Below are positions 8,297-17,269 of a stretch of DNA of 64,000 bases, in pieces; the stretch's first letter is position 1; each line of letters opens with the position of its first letter. A program made the translations under genes and the position numbers. The DNA is taken from positions 62,001 through 126,000 of the forward strand of contig NZ_SJZG01000001.1 in NCBI RefSeq assembly GCF_004959775.1, written 5' to 3'. Below the pieces are notes generated by a model. It saw nothing but the letters and a program-made list of their open reading frames with translations, was not told the origin of the DNA and searched no databases. This DNA comes from Agromyces sp. H66 (lineage in GTDB: Bacteria > Actinomycetota > Actinomycetes > Actinomycetales > Microbacteriaceae).

Positions 8297-10006
8297 GTGG
8301 CGCTCAGCAGCATCGAGATCGGTCAGGCGGCGGAGCTCCGACCCATCGGCGCGATCGCGGCCGGCCTGGGCATTACCGACGAGCACCTCGTGCCGTACGG
8401 CCGCTACAAGGCGAAGGTGCCGCTCGCCTACCTCGAGACCCTGACCGACCGCCCGCTGGGCAGGCTCGTGCTGATGACCGGGGTGTCACCCACCCCGGCG
8501 GGCGAAGGCAAGTCCGCGACGTCGGTCGGGCTGGGCGACGCGCTCCGACGCATCGGCGAGCGCTCGATGATCTGCCTGCGCGAGCCCGCCCTCGGCCCGG
8601 TGTTCGGCATGAAGGGCGGCGCCGCCGGCGGCGGGTACGCGCAGCTCGCGCCGATGGAGGACATCAACCTGCACTTCACCGGTGACTTCGCGGCGATCCA
8701 GATCGCCACGAACCTGCTCGCCGCGATGATCGACAACCACGTGCACCACGGCAACGAGCTCGGCATCGACGTGCGCCGGGTCACGTGGCGCCGCGTGCTC
8801 GACGTCAACGACCGGGCGCTGCGCGACATCGTGATCGGACTCGGCGGAACCGGCAACGGGTATCCGCGCGAGGCGGGCTTCGACATCGTCGTCGCGAGCG
8901 AGGTGATGGCGATCTTCTGCCTGGCCACGAGCCTCGCCGACCTCAAGGAGCGGCTCGGCCGGATCGTGGTCGCCCATACCCGCGACCGCAGGCCGGTGCG
9001 CGCGAGCGACCTGCGCGCGCACGGCGCGATGGCCGCCGTCCTGCGCGATGCGCTCGCACCCAACCTCGTGCAGTCGCTCGAGGGCACCCCCGCGTTCGTG
9101 CACGGCGGCCCGTTCGCGAACATCGCGCACGGCACCAACTCGCTCATCGCGACCCGCTCCGCGCTGCGGCTCGCCGACTACGTCGTCACCGAGGCCGGGT
9201 TCGGCACCGACCTCGGCGCGGAGAAGTTCGTCGACATCCTGTGCCGTTCCTCGGGCCTGCGGCCGTCGGCGGCGGTCATCGTGGCGACCGTGCGGGCGAT
9301 GAAGTACCACGGCGGGGTCGCCGTCGGCGACCTCACCACCGAGGACGTGGCCGCCCTCGAGCGCGGGCTGCCCAACCTGGAACGGCACGTGCACATCCTC
9401 CGCGAGGTGTTCGGGATCCCATGCGTCGTGGCGATCAACGAACGCGCCGAGGACACCGAGGCCGAACTCGACGCGCTCGTCGCGGGGGCCGCCCGGTTCG
9501 GGGTTCGCGCCGTGCGGGCGCGTCACTTCGCCGAGGGCGGCGCCGGGGCGGAGGACCTGGCCCGCGAGGTCGTCGCCCTCTGCGGGGACCGCCCGGCCGA
9601 GGCATCCGGTGCCGTGGCGACCTCCGGCGACGGCCTGAGGTTCACCTATACCGACGACGCGTCGCTCTGGCAGAAGATGAAGGCCGTCGCCACGCGCATC
9701 TACGGCGCGTCCGACGTCACCGCATCGACCGCGGTGCGTGCGCAGCTGAAGCGGCTCGAGGAGGAGGGATACGGCCACCTGCCGGTGTGCGTCGCGAAGA
9801 CCCAGTACTCCTTCTCGACCGACGCCAAACTGCGCGGGGCGCCCACGGGCCACGTCGTCGACATCCGCGAGGTGCGGCTCGCCGCCGGCGCGGAGTTCGT
9901 CGTGATGGTGTGCGGCGACATCATGACGATGCCGGGGCTGCCGGTGCGTCCCGCGGCCGAGTCGATCGACGTCACCGACGACGGCCGCATCGTCGGGCTG
10001 TACTGA
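8297..10006 (+). CDS. fhs: formate-tetrahydrofolate ligase
   Basis: ATP-dependent enzyme making 10-formyl-tetrahydrofolate from formate, feeding one-carbon metabolism in the cytoplasm. The 569-residue length is normal. Conserved blocks include the P-loop TPAGEGKS (residues 66-73), [20 protein letters not shown], the [11 protein letters not shown] segment, the [10 protein letters not shown] block and the C-terminal [11 protein letters not shown]. The start is GTG 8297, preceded by AGGAGG. It stands alone between marR and a convergent hydroxylase gene, so it is probably monocistronic and unrelated to its neighbours. It may salvage formate released by catabolism, but nothing in the sequence proves that link. 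Confidence 0.96.
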   Translation: MALSSIEIGQAAELRPIGAIAAGLGITDEHLVPYGRYKAKVPLAYLETLTDRPLGRLVLMTGVSPTPAGEGKSATSVGLGDALRRIGERSMICLREPALGPVFGMKGGAAGGGYAQLAPMEDINLHFTGDFAAIQIATNLLAAMIDNHVHHGNELGIDVRRVTWRRVLDVNDRALRDIVIGLGGTGNGYPREAGFDIVVASEVMAIFCLATSLADLKERLGRIVVAHTRDRRPVRASDLRAHGAMAAVLRDALAPNLVQSLEGTPAFVHGGPFANIAHGTNSLIATRSALRLADYVVTEAGFGTDLGAEKFVDILCRSSGLRPSAAVIVATVRAMKYHGGVAVGDLTTEDVAALERGLPNLERHVHILREVFGIPCVVAINERAEDTEAELDALVAGAARFGVRAVRARHFAEGGAGAEDLAREVVALCGDRPAEASGAVATSGDGLRFTYTDDASLWQKMKAVATRIYGASDVTASTAVRAQLKRLEEEGYGHLPVCVAKTQYSFSTDAKLRGAPTGHVVDIREVRLAAGAEFVVMVCGDIMTMPGLPVRPAAESIDVTDDGRIVGLY

Positions 10007-10033
10007 CGCGTCGCCCCGGGCGGGCGAGTCCGC

Positions 10034-12001
10034 TCAGCCGGCTGACCCTCCGGCCATCGCGGGCGCCCGCTGCGGCAGCAGGAACCGCGCGAAGAACTCC
10101 TCGAGTTCGTCGTGGGAGTCCAGCGGCAGCACGTGCGCGACGTACTGGTCGGGCCGCACCACGACGAGGCATCCGTGCTCGCGGTCGATGCCCCGAGCGT
10201 CGAAGACGTCGTCGCCGCGCACCGACGGCGCGAAGGCCTTCTCGTAGTCCGCCAGGCCGTAGCGTCCCTTGTGCGGTCGCAGCAGTTCGGGCAGCGACGT
10301 CGGCTCGACGTCGCGATGGCTCTGCTGCAGGATGCCGCGAACGTCGACGACCGCGTCGGGGTCGGCGCCGTCCGGGGTGAACCGGGCGCCGGGCCCGGCA
10401 CGCCAGGACTCGGCGAACGCGCGCAGCCGCGACCGCGGGTCGTCGATCGGAAGGCGGTCGCCGAAGGCGTAGATGCGCCAGCGGCCGTCGGCCCGGTGGA
10501 CATGGCCGAGCTCGAGGGGCTGGGCGTCGCCGACCCGGGCGACGGGCGCGGAGTGGAAGCGCTCGCCGATCGGGAAGCCCGTCGCGAGGTGCTGCCACGT
10601 GCCCTCGCCGGTGAGCAGGCCCGGCTCGTAGCGGGTGGCCATGCCGGCCGTGTAGCGCCCCTGCTGCTGGAAGTGCCGCTGGAGGGCGGCGGGGTCGACG
10701 CCGTCGTCCGTGCCGGATGCCGTGTCGAGCGGCTTCGCGCTGAGCATCGCGGCCCACTCGCGGTCGAAGTCGATGAGGTCCTGCGCGACCGACTGGCGCT
10801 CCGCCGAGTAGGTGTGCAGCAGTTCCGGCGCGCTGCGGCCCTCGAGCACGGCCGCGAGCTTCCAGCCCAGGTTGAAGGCGTCCTGCATCGACACGTTCAT
10901 CCCCTGACCGGCCTTGGGGCTGTGCGTGTGGCAGGCGTCGCCCGCGACGAACACGCGCGGCGTCCGGGTCGCGAGCGCGTCGTCGGGCACGTCGTCGAAC
11001 TTGTCGGTGAGGCGCTGGCCGATCTCGTACACCGACCACCACACGATCTCCTGGACGTCGAGCGAGTGCGGATGCAGGATGCGGCGGGCCGCCGCGATGA
11101 GGTCGTCGGACGTGATCGCCCGCCCGGCCACGCGCTCGCCCGGCTCGAGCTCGTCCATCTCGATGTAGAGCCGCACGAGGTAGCCGCCCTCGCGCGGGAT
11201 GATGACCATGTTGCCGGCGTCGGCGGACTGGATGACCGACTTGAAGCGGATGTCGGGATAGTCGGTGACCGGGAGCACGTCGATCACGCCCCACGCCTGG
11301 TTCGCCGAGTCGCCGCGCAGTACCCGCCCGATCGACCGCCGCACCGTGCTGCGAGCACCGTCGCAGCCGACGACGTAGCGGGCGCGGATCGTGAGCTCCT
11401 CGCCGTCGTCGACCCGCCGCATCCGCACCGTGACGGGGTGGTCGCCCGCCGCGTCGCCCGCCGCGTCGCCCGTATCGGCGGCCGTCTCGGCGATCTCGAC
11501 GTCGACGACCTCGAGGCCGTAGTCGGGTTCGAGGCGGCGGGGCGAGTTGCGCATCTTCTCGAGCAGGAACTCCTGCACCCGGGCCTGGTTCAGGATGAGG
11601 TGGGGGAACTCCGACAGGCCCTCCTCGACGTCCTGGATCCGGCCGCTGCGTACGATGCGCGACCGATCGTCGGGGTCGGGCCGCCAGAACACGGTCTCGG
11701 TCACCTGGCACGCCTCGGCGAGCAGGCGGTCGGCGACGCCGAACGCCTCGAACATCTCGACCGAGCGGCAGGCGACGCCGTCGGCCTGCCCGAGTTCCAG
11801 CGGTCCTTCCCGGCGCTCGACGATCCTGGTGCTGATGCCGGGGAAGGCTGCCAGTTGCGCGGCGAGCACGCATCCGGCTGGCCCCGTGCCGACGATCAGC
11901 ACGTCGACGGTGTCGGGCAGCTCGGCCGGGTTCGCGAGTGCGGGATCCGCGGGCGGGACGGCCGGATCGCCGGTGTGGAACCCGTTCAGGTACGCCTGCA
12001 T
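10034..12001 (-). CDS. FAD-dependent aromatic hydroxylase (phenol 2-monooxygenase / 3-hydroxybenzoate 4-hydroxylase type)
   Basis: Class A flavoprotein monooxygenase of 655 residues. The dinucleotide motif VGTGPAGCVLAAQL follows an N-terminal extension that begins MQAYLNGFHTGDP, typical of MobA/PheA-like enzymes. The NADPH/FAD motif (YVVGCDGARS) and the second FAD motif GDACHTHSPKAGQGMN come later. The last 170 residues form the thioredoxin-like dimerisation domain of phenol hydroxylases. It hydroxylates a phenolic ring with NADPH and O2. A regulator gene of the tandem-MarR type lies upstream in the same direction. An AT-rich patch (12040-12052, with palindromic ATACGTAT) marks the promoter. 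No ring-cleavage gene is present, so the pathway is incomplete here. Confidence 0.9.
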   Translation of the reverse strand: MQAYLNGFHTGDPAVPPADPALANPAELPDTVDVLIVGTGPAGCVLAAQLAAFPGISTRIVERREGPLELGQADGVACRSVEMFEAFGVADRLLAEACQVTETVFWRPDPDDRSRIVRSGRIQDVEEGLSEFPHLILNQARVQEFLLEKMRNSPRRLEPDYGLEVVDVEIAETAADTGDAAGDAAGDHPVTVRMRRVDDGEELTIRARYVVGCDGARSTVRRSIGRVLRGDSANQAWGVIDVLPVTDYPDIRFKSVIQSADAGNMVIIPREGGYLVRLYIEMDELEPGERVAGRAITSDDLIAAARRILHPHSLDVQEIVWWSVYEIGQRLTDKFDDVPDDALATRTPRVFVAGDACHTHSPKAGQGMNVSMQDAFNLGWKLAAVLEGRSAPELLHTYSAERQSVAQDLIDFDREWAAMLSAKPLDTASGTDDGVDPAALQRHFQQQGRYTAGMATRYEPGLLTGEGTWQHLATGFPIGERFHSAPVARVGDAQPLELGHVHRADGRWRIYAFGDRLPIDDPRSRLRAFAESWRAGPGARFTPDGADPDAVVDVRGILQQSHRDVEPTSLPELLRPHKGRYGLADYEKAFAPSVRGDDVFDARGIDREHGCLVVVRPDQYVAHVLPLDSHDELEEFFARFLLPQRAPAMAGGSAG

Positions 12002-12105
12002 GCTGCTCCTCGTCGTCGATGACGCATTCGCTTCGGGAATTAATACGTATACTGAGGATATGTGACGGGCGATGGTGCCGCAAGGCCGGACTCGGATTCG
12101 CCCGC

Positions 12106-12999
12106 CTAACCGGTCGCGAACGCGATGGGCACGAGGAGCGCGAGGAAGCGCTCACGCTCGGCGGCGTCGAGCGGTTCGAGGAGCCGATCCTGCACGGCGG
12201 CGACCCGTGGCGCGAAGGCGTCGGCGGCTCGGCGCGCCGCCGGGGTCAGCGACAGGACGCGACGCCTGCCGTCGGAGACATCCCGCGCCCGCAGGATCCA
12301 GCCGCGCCCGACCAGCCGCTGCACGAGGTCGGCGGCGGTGGACCTGTCGAGGCCCGCGCGATCGCCGAGCTCGCGCTGGCTGATCGCCGGATGCTCGACG
12401 AGCACGTGCAGCGCCGCGTACTGCGGGCCCGTGAGCTCCCGGCCGAACTCGTCGGCGAACAGCGCGGTGTGCACCTGCTGCGCGCGACGGAGCAGATGGC
12501 CGGGGATGTGCATGGGCGAGAAGCCGGCGCCGTGCGCGGGTTCCGCGCGTGCGACCCGGCGGAGCAGGTCGACGAAGGCCTCACGCGCCCCCGGGGGCAG
12601 CGGTTCGAGCAGCCGGTCCTGCACGCGCCGCACCCGCGGCCGGAGTCCATCGAGGGCGGCGGCCGCCCCGTCGGTCGTCGTCAACATGTCGCGTCGCCCG
12701 TCGGCAGGGTCGCGCTCGCGTGCGATCCAGCCGCGACGAGCCAGGCGCGCGACCACGTCCATCGTCGAGGACGTGTCGAGCGAGGCGAGCTCGCCGACCT
12801 GGCGCTGATCGAGGCCGGGGGATGCCGCGATCGCGGCGAGCACGGCGTACTGCGGGCTCGTCGGCGCGGCGCCGACCTCGTGGAGCCAGAGCGCGTTGTG
12901 CACCTGTTGCGCGCGGCGCAGCAGGTGGCCGCACACCGCGCCGAGCGGCACGCCGCCGAGCGGCCGGGATGTCGCGTGCTCCGACGCCTCCTCCGTCAC
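12106..12999 (-). CDS. double-length MarR regulator (two tandem MarR domains in one chain)
   Basis: A 297-residue protein made of two complete MarR modules. Module 1 runs from about residue 24 to 150 and module 2 from about 167 to 293. The same peptides recur at an offset of 143 residues: GHLLRRAQQVH (24 and 167) and VQDRLLEPL (126 and 269). Both keep the helix-turn-helix (PGLDQRQVGELASLD; PAISQRELGDRAGLD) and the wing DGRR motif. A normal MarR is about 150 residues and dimerises, so this one could bind an operator as a single-chain pseudodimer. GTG 12999 is used as start; longer frames run into the MFS gene. It follows the MFS gene by seven bases and probably controls it and/or the hydroxylase. 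Confidence 0.88.
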   Translation of the reverse strand: MTEEASEHATSRPLGGVPLGAVCGHLLRRAQQVHNALWLHEVGAAPTSPQYAVLAAIAASPGLDQRQVGELASLDTSSTMDVVARLARRGWIARERDPADGRRDMLTTTDGAAAALDGLRPRVRRVQDRLLEPLPPGAREAFVDLLRRVARAEPAHGAGFSPMHIPGHLLRRAQQVHTALFADEFGRELTGPQYAALHVLVEHPAISQRELGDRAGLDRSTAADLVQRLVGRGWILRARDVSDGRRRVLSLTPAARRAADAFAPRVAAVQDRLLEPLDAAERERFLALLVPIAFATG

Positions 13000-13006
13000 G
13001 CTCGCA

Positions 13007-14215
13007 TCACCGCCCCTCGAGCACGTACCGGTCGCGTCCGGCGAGCAGCCCGGTGACGACCTGGCCGGCCATGACGAACAGGAGCAGTCCCAACGGCGCC
13101 ACCCAGCCCCCGACGGTCGCATGCAGCCACCCGAACGCGACGGGACCGATCGCCGCGAACAGGTACCCGATCGACTGCGACATCCCCGACAGCGCCGACG
13201 ACGCCTCGTGGTCACGCGCGCGCTGCGCGATCAGCGTGAGGGCCATGGCGAGGGACGAACCCGAGAACAACCCCATGATGATCGCCCACAGCGGGACCCA
13301 CTGCGGCGCGAGCATGAGGCCGACGGTGGCGACGATCCCGAGCACCGGGATGAGCGCGGGGATGAACCGCTCGGCGCGTGCCCGCAGCGCGAGCGGCAGG
13401 ATCAGCGATCCGGCCAGCGAGAGGAGCTGGTAGATCATCACGTCGAAGCCGGCCACGACCGGACTGCGTCCGATCGAGGTGGAGATCGTGGCGAGCCAGG
13501 TGACCACCATGTAGAACGTCGCCGACTGGAACGCCATGTAGCCCGCGACCTGCCACGCCACCGCGTCGCCCCAGATGCCGGTTCGGCGGTGCCGGACCCG
13601 TGGCGCACCGCGGAGCACCGGGTGCGTGCCGCGGTGCGCCCACGCCCATGCGACGATCGCGAACGGCAGGAGCGCGCCCCCGGTGACGAGCAGTGAGATG
13701 CGCCATCCCGCGGACGGGTCGTCGGCGAGCTGCGAGATCGGCACCGCGACCCCGGAGGCGACGGCCCCCATGCCCCCGAGCAGCGCCGTGTACACCGACA
13801 TCATGAGCGGGACGCGGCGCGGGAAGTCGCGCTTGACCGCGGCCGGCATGAGCACGTTCGCGATCGCCAGGGCGACGCCGATGAGTGCCGTGCCGAGCCA
13901 GAGGCCCACCGTGGGGCCCGGCAGCGATCGCACCGCGGTGCCCACCGCGAGGAGGAGCAGCGACCAGAGCACGACCCGCGACATCCCGAACCGCCTGCTC
14001 AGGCCGTGCGCGAGCGGCGAGACGACCGCCCAGGCGACCAGCGGCACCGAGGTGATCAGGCCGAGCGTGGCGAGCGGCATGCCGGTGTCCGCGCCGATCG
14101 CTTCGAGCAGCGGTCCGACGGCCGTGATGGTGGGCCGCATGTTGGCGGCCACGAGGCACAACGCCACGACGAGCGCGATGACGGCGCCGCGCCGGTTCCC
14201 GCTCTCGTTGCCCAT
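13007..14215 (-). CDS. MFS transporter, CynX/NimT (cyanate/nitroimidazole-like) family
   Basis: Twelve-helix membrane transporter of 402 residues. The N-terminus (ALCLVAANMRPTITAVGPLL) and the early loop (HGLSRRFGMSR) match the CynX/NimT/YycB group of major facilitator proteins. It likely exports or imports a small anion or aromatic drug by proton coupling. The double MarR gene begins seven bases after its stop, an arrangement usual for a transporter with its own repressor. The upstream gap is shared with a divergent quinone oxidoreductase gene and carries a perfect 13-bp inverted repeat. Substrate unknown. Confidence 0.88.
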   Translation of the reverse strand: MGNESGNRRGAVIALVVALCLVAANMRPTITAVGPLLEAIGADTGMPLATLGLITSVPLVAWAVVSPLAHGLSRRFGMSRVVLWSLLLLAVGTAVRSLPGPTVGLWLGTALIGVALAIANVLMPAAVKRDFPRRVPLMMSVYTALLGGMGAVASGVAVPISQLADDPSAGWRISLLVTGGALLPFAIVAWAWAHRGTHPVLRGAPRVRHRRTGIWGDAVAWQVAGYMAFQSATFYMVVTWLATISTSIGRSPVVAGFDVMIYQLLSLAGSLILPLALRARAERFIPALIPVLGIVATVGLMLAPQWVPLWAIIMGLFSGSSLAMALTLIAQRARDHEASSALSGMSQSIGYLFAAIGPVAFGWLHATVGGWVAPLGLLLFVMAGQVVTGLLAGRDRYVLEGR

Positions 14216-14311
14216 GACTACCGGACTCTAGTCGAGGTCTCCCTCGTTCCCGACTTCGTCCCTCCTGAGTCCGTCCCGACCTCCTCCGGTCCGGCCCCCC
14301 ATTCCGCCGAC

Positions 14312-14372
14312 TGTTGACGTTCGCCGGCGAGTGACGTCGGTAGGGAGCGGTCCCAGGCTGCGAACGTCAACA
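14312..14372. repeat. perfect 13-bp inverted repeat in divergent promoter region
   Basis: TGTTGACGTTCGC at 14312-14324 is mirrored exactly at 14360-14372, 35 bases apart. It sits in the 211-bp gap between the divergent MFS and quinone oxidoreductase genes. Each arm contains TTGACG, a possible -35 box facing inward. It may be a paired operator, a looped element or a small interspersed repeat. The rest of this gap (14216-14426) shows nothing else I can assign. Confidence 0.55.
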
Positions 14373-14426
14373 CTCGGGGTTGGCGTAGTGCGGAATCCCA
14401 GGCGGGTGCCGCCGGTTGCACCTGCC

Positions 14427-15455
14427 ATGAGAGCGATCGTCTACCGCCTGCCCGGAGATTCCTCGGTGCTCGAGCTCGCCGAGCGAGACATCCCCGAGCC
14501 CGGCCCCGGAGAGCTGCGCGTGCGCCTCGTCGTCTCGGGCGTGAACCCCACCGACTGGAAGTCGCGACGCGGCACGGGCACGGCGGCCGCCGCGGGCGGC
14601 GAGAGCGTGCCGAACCAGGACGGCGCCGGCATCGTCGACGCGGTGGGCGAGGGTGTCGCCGGATTCGCCGTCGGCGACCGGGTGTGGCTCGCGATCTCGG
14701 CGTGGCAGCGCCCCGCGTCGGGCACGGCGCAGGAGTTCACGATCACGCTCGCCGAGCGGGCCTTCCCGCTGCCCGACGAGGTGTCGTTCGACGTGGGGGC
14801 GAGCCTCGGCGTGCCGGCGGTCACCGCGCACCGCGCGCTGACCGTCTCGGAGGACGGCCCCGACCGGCTGCGTCCCGGTGCGCTCGACGGGAGGACCGTG
14901 CTCGTCGCCGGGGGAGCCGGCGCCGTCGGACATGCGGCGATCCAACTCGCGCGCTGGGCCGGCGCGACGGTGATCACGACGGTGAGCAGCGCCGACAAGG
15001 GCGCGCTCGCTGAGGCCGCCGGCGCGCACCACGTCGTGGACTATCGAGAGACGGATGCCGCGGAGCGGATCCGCGCGATCGCGCCGGGCGGCGTCGACCT
15101 GGTCGTCGAGGTGGCCGCGGGCGCGAACGCCGGGCTCGACCAGGCCGTGACCCACGAGCGTTCGACGATCGCGAGCTACGGCAACGACGGCGGGGCGCCG
15201 GTGACCATCGACTTCGGCCGGGCGATCATGCAGAACCTGCGCTATCAGTTCGTGCTCATCTACACGATGGGCGCGCGCGCCTGGGCCGCGGCGGGCGAGG
15301 ACGTGACGGCGGCCGCCCGCGACGGCGCGCTGGCGGTCGGCGATGCGGCGGGCCTGCCTGTGCACCGGTACCCGCTGGAGCAGACCGCGGCCGCCCACGA
15401 CGCGGTCCAGGGCGGAGCGGTGGGCAAGGTGCTCATCGACGTCGCCTCGCGCTGA
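14427..15455 (+). CDS. zinc-independent quinone oxidoreductase (MDR family)
   Basis: NADPH:quinone reductase-like protein of 342 residues in the medium-chain dehydrogenase superfamily. It has the GroES-like N-terminal domain (GVNPTDWKSRRG, QDGAGIVDAVGEGV, GDRVWLAI) and a Rossmann domain with LVAGGAGAVGHAAIQLARWAG. The zinc ligands of alcohol dehydrogenases are absent, as expected for QOR-type enzymes. The frame is open upstream, but ATG 14427 begins where homology to this family starts (MRAIVYRLPGD). It probably protects against electrophilic quinones, which would fit the divergent exporter. Confidence 0.9.
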   Translation: MRAIVYRLPGDSSVLELAERDIPEPGPGELRVRLVVSGVNPTDWKSRRGTGTAAAAGGESVPNQDGAGIVDAVGEGVAGFAVGDRVWLAISAWQRPASGTAQEFTITLAERAFPLPDEVSFDVGASLGVPAVTAHRALTVSEDGPDRLRPGALDGRTVLVAGGAGAVGHAAIQLARWAGATVITTVSSADKGALAEAAGAHHVVDYRETDAAERIRAIAPGGVDLVVEVAAGANAGLDQAVTHERSTIASYGNDGGAPVTIDFGRAIMQNLRYQFVLIYTMGARAWAAAGEDVTAAARDGALAVGDAAGLPVHRYPLEQTAAAHDAVQGGAVGKVLIDVASR

Positions 15456-15471
15456 CGCGGCATCCCGTCTG

Positions 15472-15522
15472 CCGGATCGCTCGACCTTCCGGATCGCTTG
15501 ACCTTCCGGATCGCTTGACGCC
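15472..15522. repeat. three tandem 17-bp repeats carrying a -35 box
   Basis: Unit CCGGATCGCTTGACCTT, copies at 15472-15488, 15489-15505 and 15506-15522. The first has CTCGAC in place of CTTGAC and the third ends in GACGCC. The TTGACG of the third copy is the -35 box of the arsR promoter, so the duplications have placed extra -35-like strings upstream. Length changes by slippage are likely between strains. Confidence 0.7.
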
Positions 15523-15559
15523 GCCGACCGGCGTGCGTATATTCACCCATATGGGTGAA
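15515..15559 (+). promoter_or_regulatory. strong promoter and palindromic ArsR operator; probably leaderless transcript
   Basis: TTGACG (15515-15520), a 17-base spacer and TATATT (15538-15543) form a near-consensus promoter. The predicted start of transcription is at the ATG of arsR (15551), with no ribosome binding site, so the message is probably leaderless. A perfect 18-bp palindrome, TTCACCCATATGGGTGAA (15542-15559), overlaps the -10 box and start codon and is the obvious binding site for the ArsR protein itself. Confidence 0.75.
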
Positions 15560-15952
15560 CATCAACTCGACGCCGTGCTCAGCGCGGTGGCCGATCCGAC
15601 GCGGCGGGCGATCCTCGATCGGCTGCGGGCGGGCGACGCGCGGGTCACCGACCTCGCGAGCGCCTTCCCGATCTCGCTGAACTCGACGAGCAAGCACATC
15701 AAGGTGCTCGAGCGCGCCGAGCTCGTGCACCGGGAGGTGCGCGGTCGCGACCACGTGCTCTCGCTGCGGGCCGAGGCGCTCGGCGAGGCCGTCGCCTGGA
15801 TGCAGCAGTACCGCGAGTTCTGGGAGCAACGCCTCGAAGCCCTCGAGGCGTTCGTGCTGGCGGGCGACGCGGGCGAGACGGGGGATGCCGCGGCCGGGGC
15901 ATCCGGCCCCGAGGCATCCGGTACCGAACCGAGCGACGGAGGCGCCCGATGA
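15551..15952 (+). CDS. ArsR family regulator, first gene of ArsR/SRPBCC/SDR operon
   Basis: Winged-helix repressor of 133 residues. The N-terminal AVADPTRRAILDRL, recognition helix (SLNSTSKHIKVLERAELV) and wing (REVRGRDHVLSLRAEAL) are typical of the ArsR subgroup paired with SRPBCC proteins. No metal-binding Cys pair is seen, so it is not a classical metal sensor. The C-terminal 30 residues are low-complexity Gly/Ala. The start is ATG 15551, inside a perfect palindrome just after a -10 box, so the transcript is likely leaderless and autorepressed. The stop overlaps the next start (ATGA). Confidence 0.9.
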   Translation: MGEHQLDAVLSAVADPTRRAILDRLRAGDARVTDLASAFPISLNSTSKHIKVLERAELVHREVRGRDHVLSLRAEALGEAVAWMQQYREFWEQRLEALEAFVLAGDAGETGDAAAGASGPEASGTEPSDGGAR

Positions 15953-16386
15953 CGGCGGCCGTGACGGTGAGCCGGCGCATCGCGGCATCCGCCGAGCGCC
16001 TCTTCGACGCCTGGCTCGATCCGGCGGCGATCGCGCAGTGGATGCGCCGCGACGACAGCGGCCGGCCGTCGGTGGTGGTCTCCGACCCGCGCGTCGGCGG
16101 CACCTACTCGATCACGATGATCGATCGCTTCGGCGAGAACGTGCACGTCGGCGCCTACCGGGTGATCGACCGGCCGCGCGAGCTCGAGTTCACGTGGCGC
16201 TCGGAGCACACCGTCGGCATCGACTCGGTGGTGCGCGTCACCTTCGAGCCCGACGGCGACGGCACCGTCGTCGAAGTGCATCACACGAGGCTGCCCGACG
16301 CCGCGGCGGCCGCAGTCCACGAAGCAGGCTGGACCGAGCTCCTCGGCCGGCTCGAACGAACCATGAACGGAATGGAGGCGGCGTGA
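15949..16386 (+). CDS. SRPBCC/AHSA1 domain protein
   Basis: A 145-residue START-like fold protein. Typical pieces are VSRRIAASAERLFDAWLDP at the N-terminus, VGGTYSITM in the middle, and GWTELLGRLERTMNGM in the long C-terminal helix. These proteins have a hydrophobic ligand cavity, but most have no known function. It is translationally coupled to the ArsR gene upstream and to the SDR downstream (TGATG), so the three act together, perhaps sensing and modifying one small hydrophobic molecule. It is one of four ArsR/SRPBCC pairs in this window. Confidence 0.88.
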   Translation: MTAAVTVSRRIAASAERLFDAWLDPAAIAQWMRRDDSGRPSVVVSDPRVGGTYSITMIDRFGENVHVGAYRVIDRPRELEFTWRSEHTVGIDSVVRVTFEPDGDGTVVEVHHTRLPDAAAAAVHEAGWTELLGRLERTMNGMEAA

Positions 16387-17180
16387 TGCTGCTCGACGAC
16401 AAGGTGGCCGTGATCCACGGCGGTGGCGGCTCGATCGGACGCGCCGCGGCGCGGGTGTTCGCGCGCGAGGGCGCGCGGCTGTTCCTCGCCGGGCGGTCGG
16501 CGCCCCGGCTCGAGGAGGCGGCATCCGCTGCCCGTGCCGAGGGCGCCGAGGTGTCGACGGCCGTCGTCGACGCGATGGACCAGGCGGCCGTCGACCGGCA
16601 CGTCGACGAGGTGACGGATGCCGCGGGCCGCATCGACATCGCCCTCAACGCGGTCGGCTTCGATCACGTGCAGGGCAGGTCGATCGCCGACACGTCGCTC
16701 GAGGACTACCTGCACCCGATCACGGGGTACCTGCAGACGAACTTCGTGACGGCGAAGGCGGTGTCGCGGCCGATGATCGCGCGGGGGAGCGGCGTCATCC
16801 TCACGATCTCGACGCCCGGAGCGCGGCTCACCGGGAAGGGGCTCATCGGCAACGCGGCGCAGTCGGCCGCGCTCGAGGGCTTCTCGCGGGCGCTCGCCGG
16901 GGAGCTCGGCCCGTCGGGGATCCGCGTCGTGTGCGTGCGACCGAACGCGATGTCGGATGCCGTCGCGACGTCGTACACGGGCGAGATGTTCGGCCGCATC
17001 GCCGAGGTCGGCGGCATCTCGATGGACGAGTGGCTGACGGGGCTCGCCGGCGGCACGCTGCTCGGGCGGCTGCCCGTGCTCGACGAGGTGGCCGAGTACC
17101 TCGCATTCGCGGCATCCGACCGCGCGGGCTCCATGACCGGGGCGATCGCGAACCTCTCGGCGGGCATGCTCGTCGACTGA
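16386..17180 (+). CDS. SDR-fold protein lacking the usual Tyr-Lys catalytic pair
   Basis: Rossmann-fold short-chain dehydrogenase homologue of 264 residues. The cofactor motif is altered (IHGGGGSIGRA for TGxxxGIG), while the NAG-like segment (LNAVGFDHVQG) and the active-site Ser region (LTISTPGARL) are present. Where a YxxxK would stand, the sequence reads GNAAQSAALEGFSRALAGEL, so the catalytic Tyr and Lys are missing. A wider group of such SDR-like proteins occurs beside SRPBCC genes. It may bind nucleotide without classical dehydrogenase chemistry. Start ATG 16386 overlaps the previous stop; a GTG one codon earlier is possible. Confidence 0.85.
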   Translation: MLLDDKVAVIHGGGGSIGRAAARVFAREGARLFLAGRSAPRLEEAASAARAEGAEVSTAVVDAMDQAAVDRHVDEVTDAAGRIDIALNAVGFDHVQGRSIADTSLEDYLHPITGYLQTNFVTAKAVSRPMIARGSGVILTISTPGARLTGKGLIGNAAQSAALEGFSRALAGELGPSGIRVVCVRPNAMSDAVATSYTGEMFGRIAEVGGISMDEWLTGLAGGTLLGRLPVLDEVAEYLAFAASDRAGSMTGAIANLSAGMLVD

Positions 17181-17269
17181 GCCGGTCGGCGCGGCGGCGG
17201 CCGCTTTTCGCGGCGGCGGCACGAACTCGGGCCGCCATTGCGAGGGGCAGCCGCCGCCACGCGCCTGAG

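Noticed and set aside
15472-15522. Possible CRISPR-like array from the three 17-bp repeats
   Set aside because: Units are directly adjacent without spacers and there are no cas genes.
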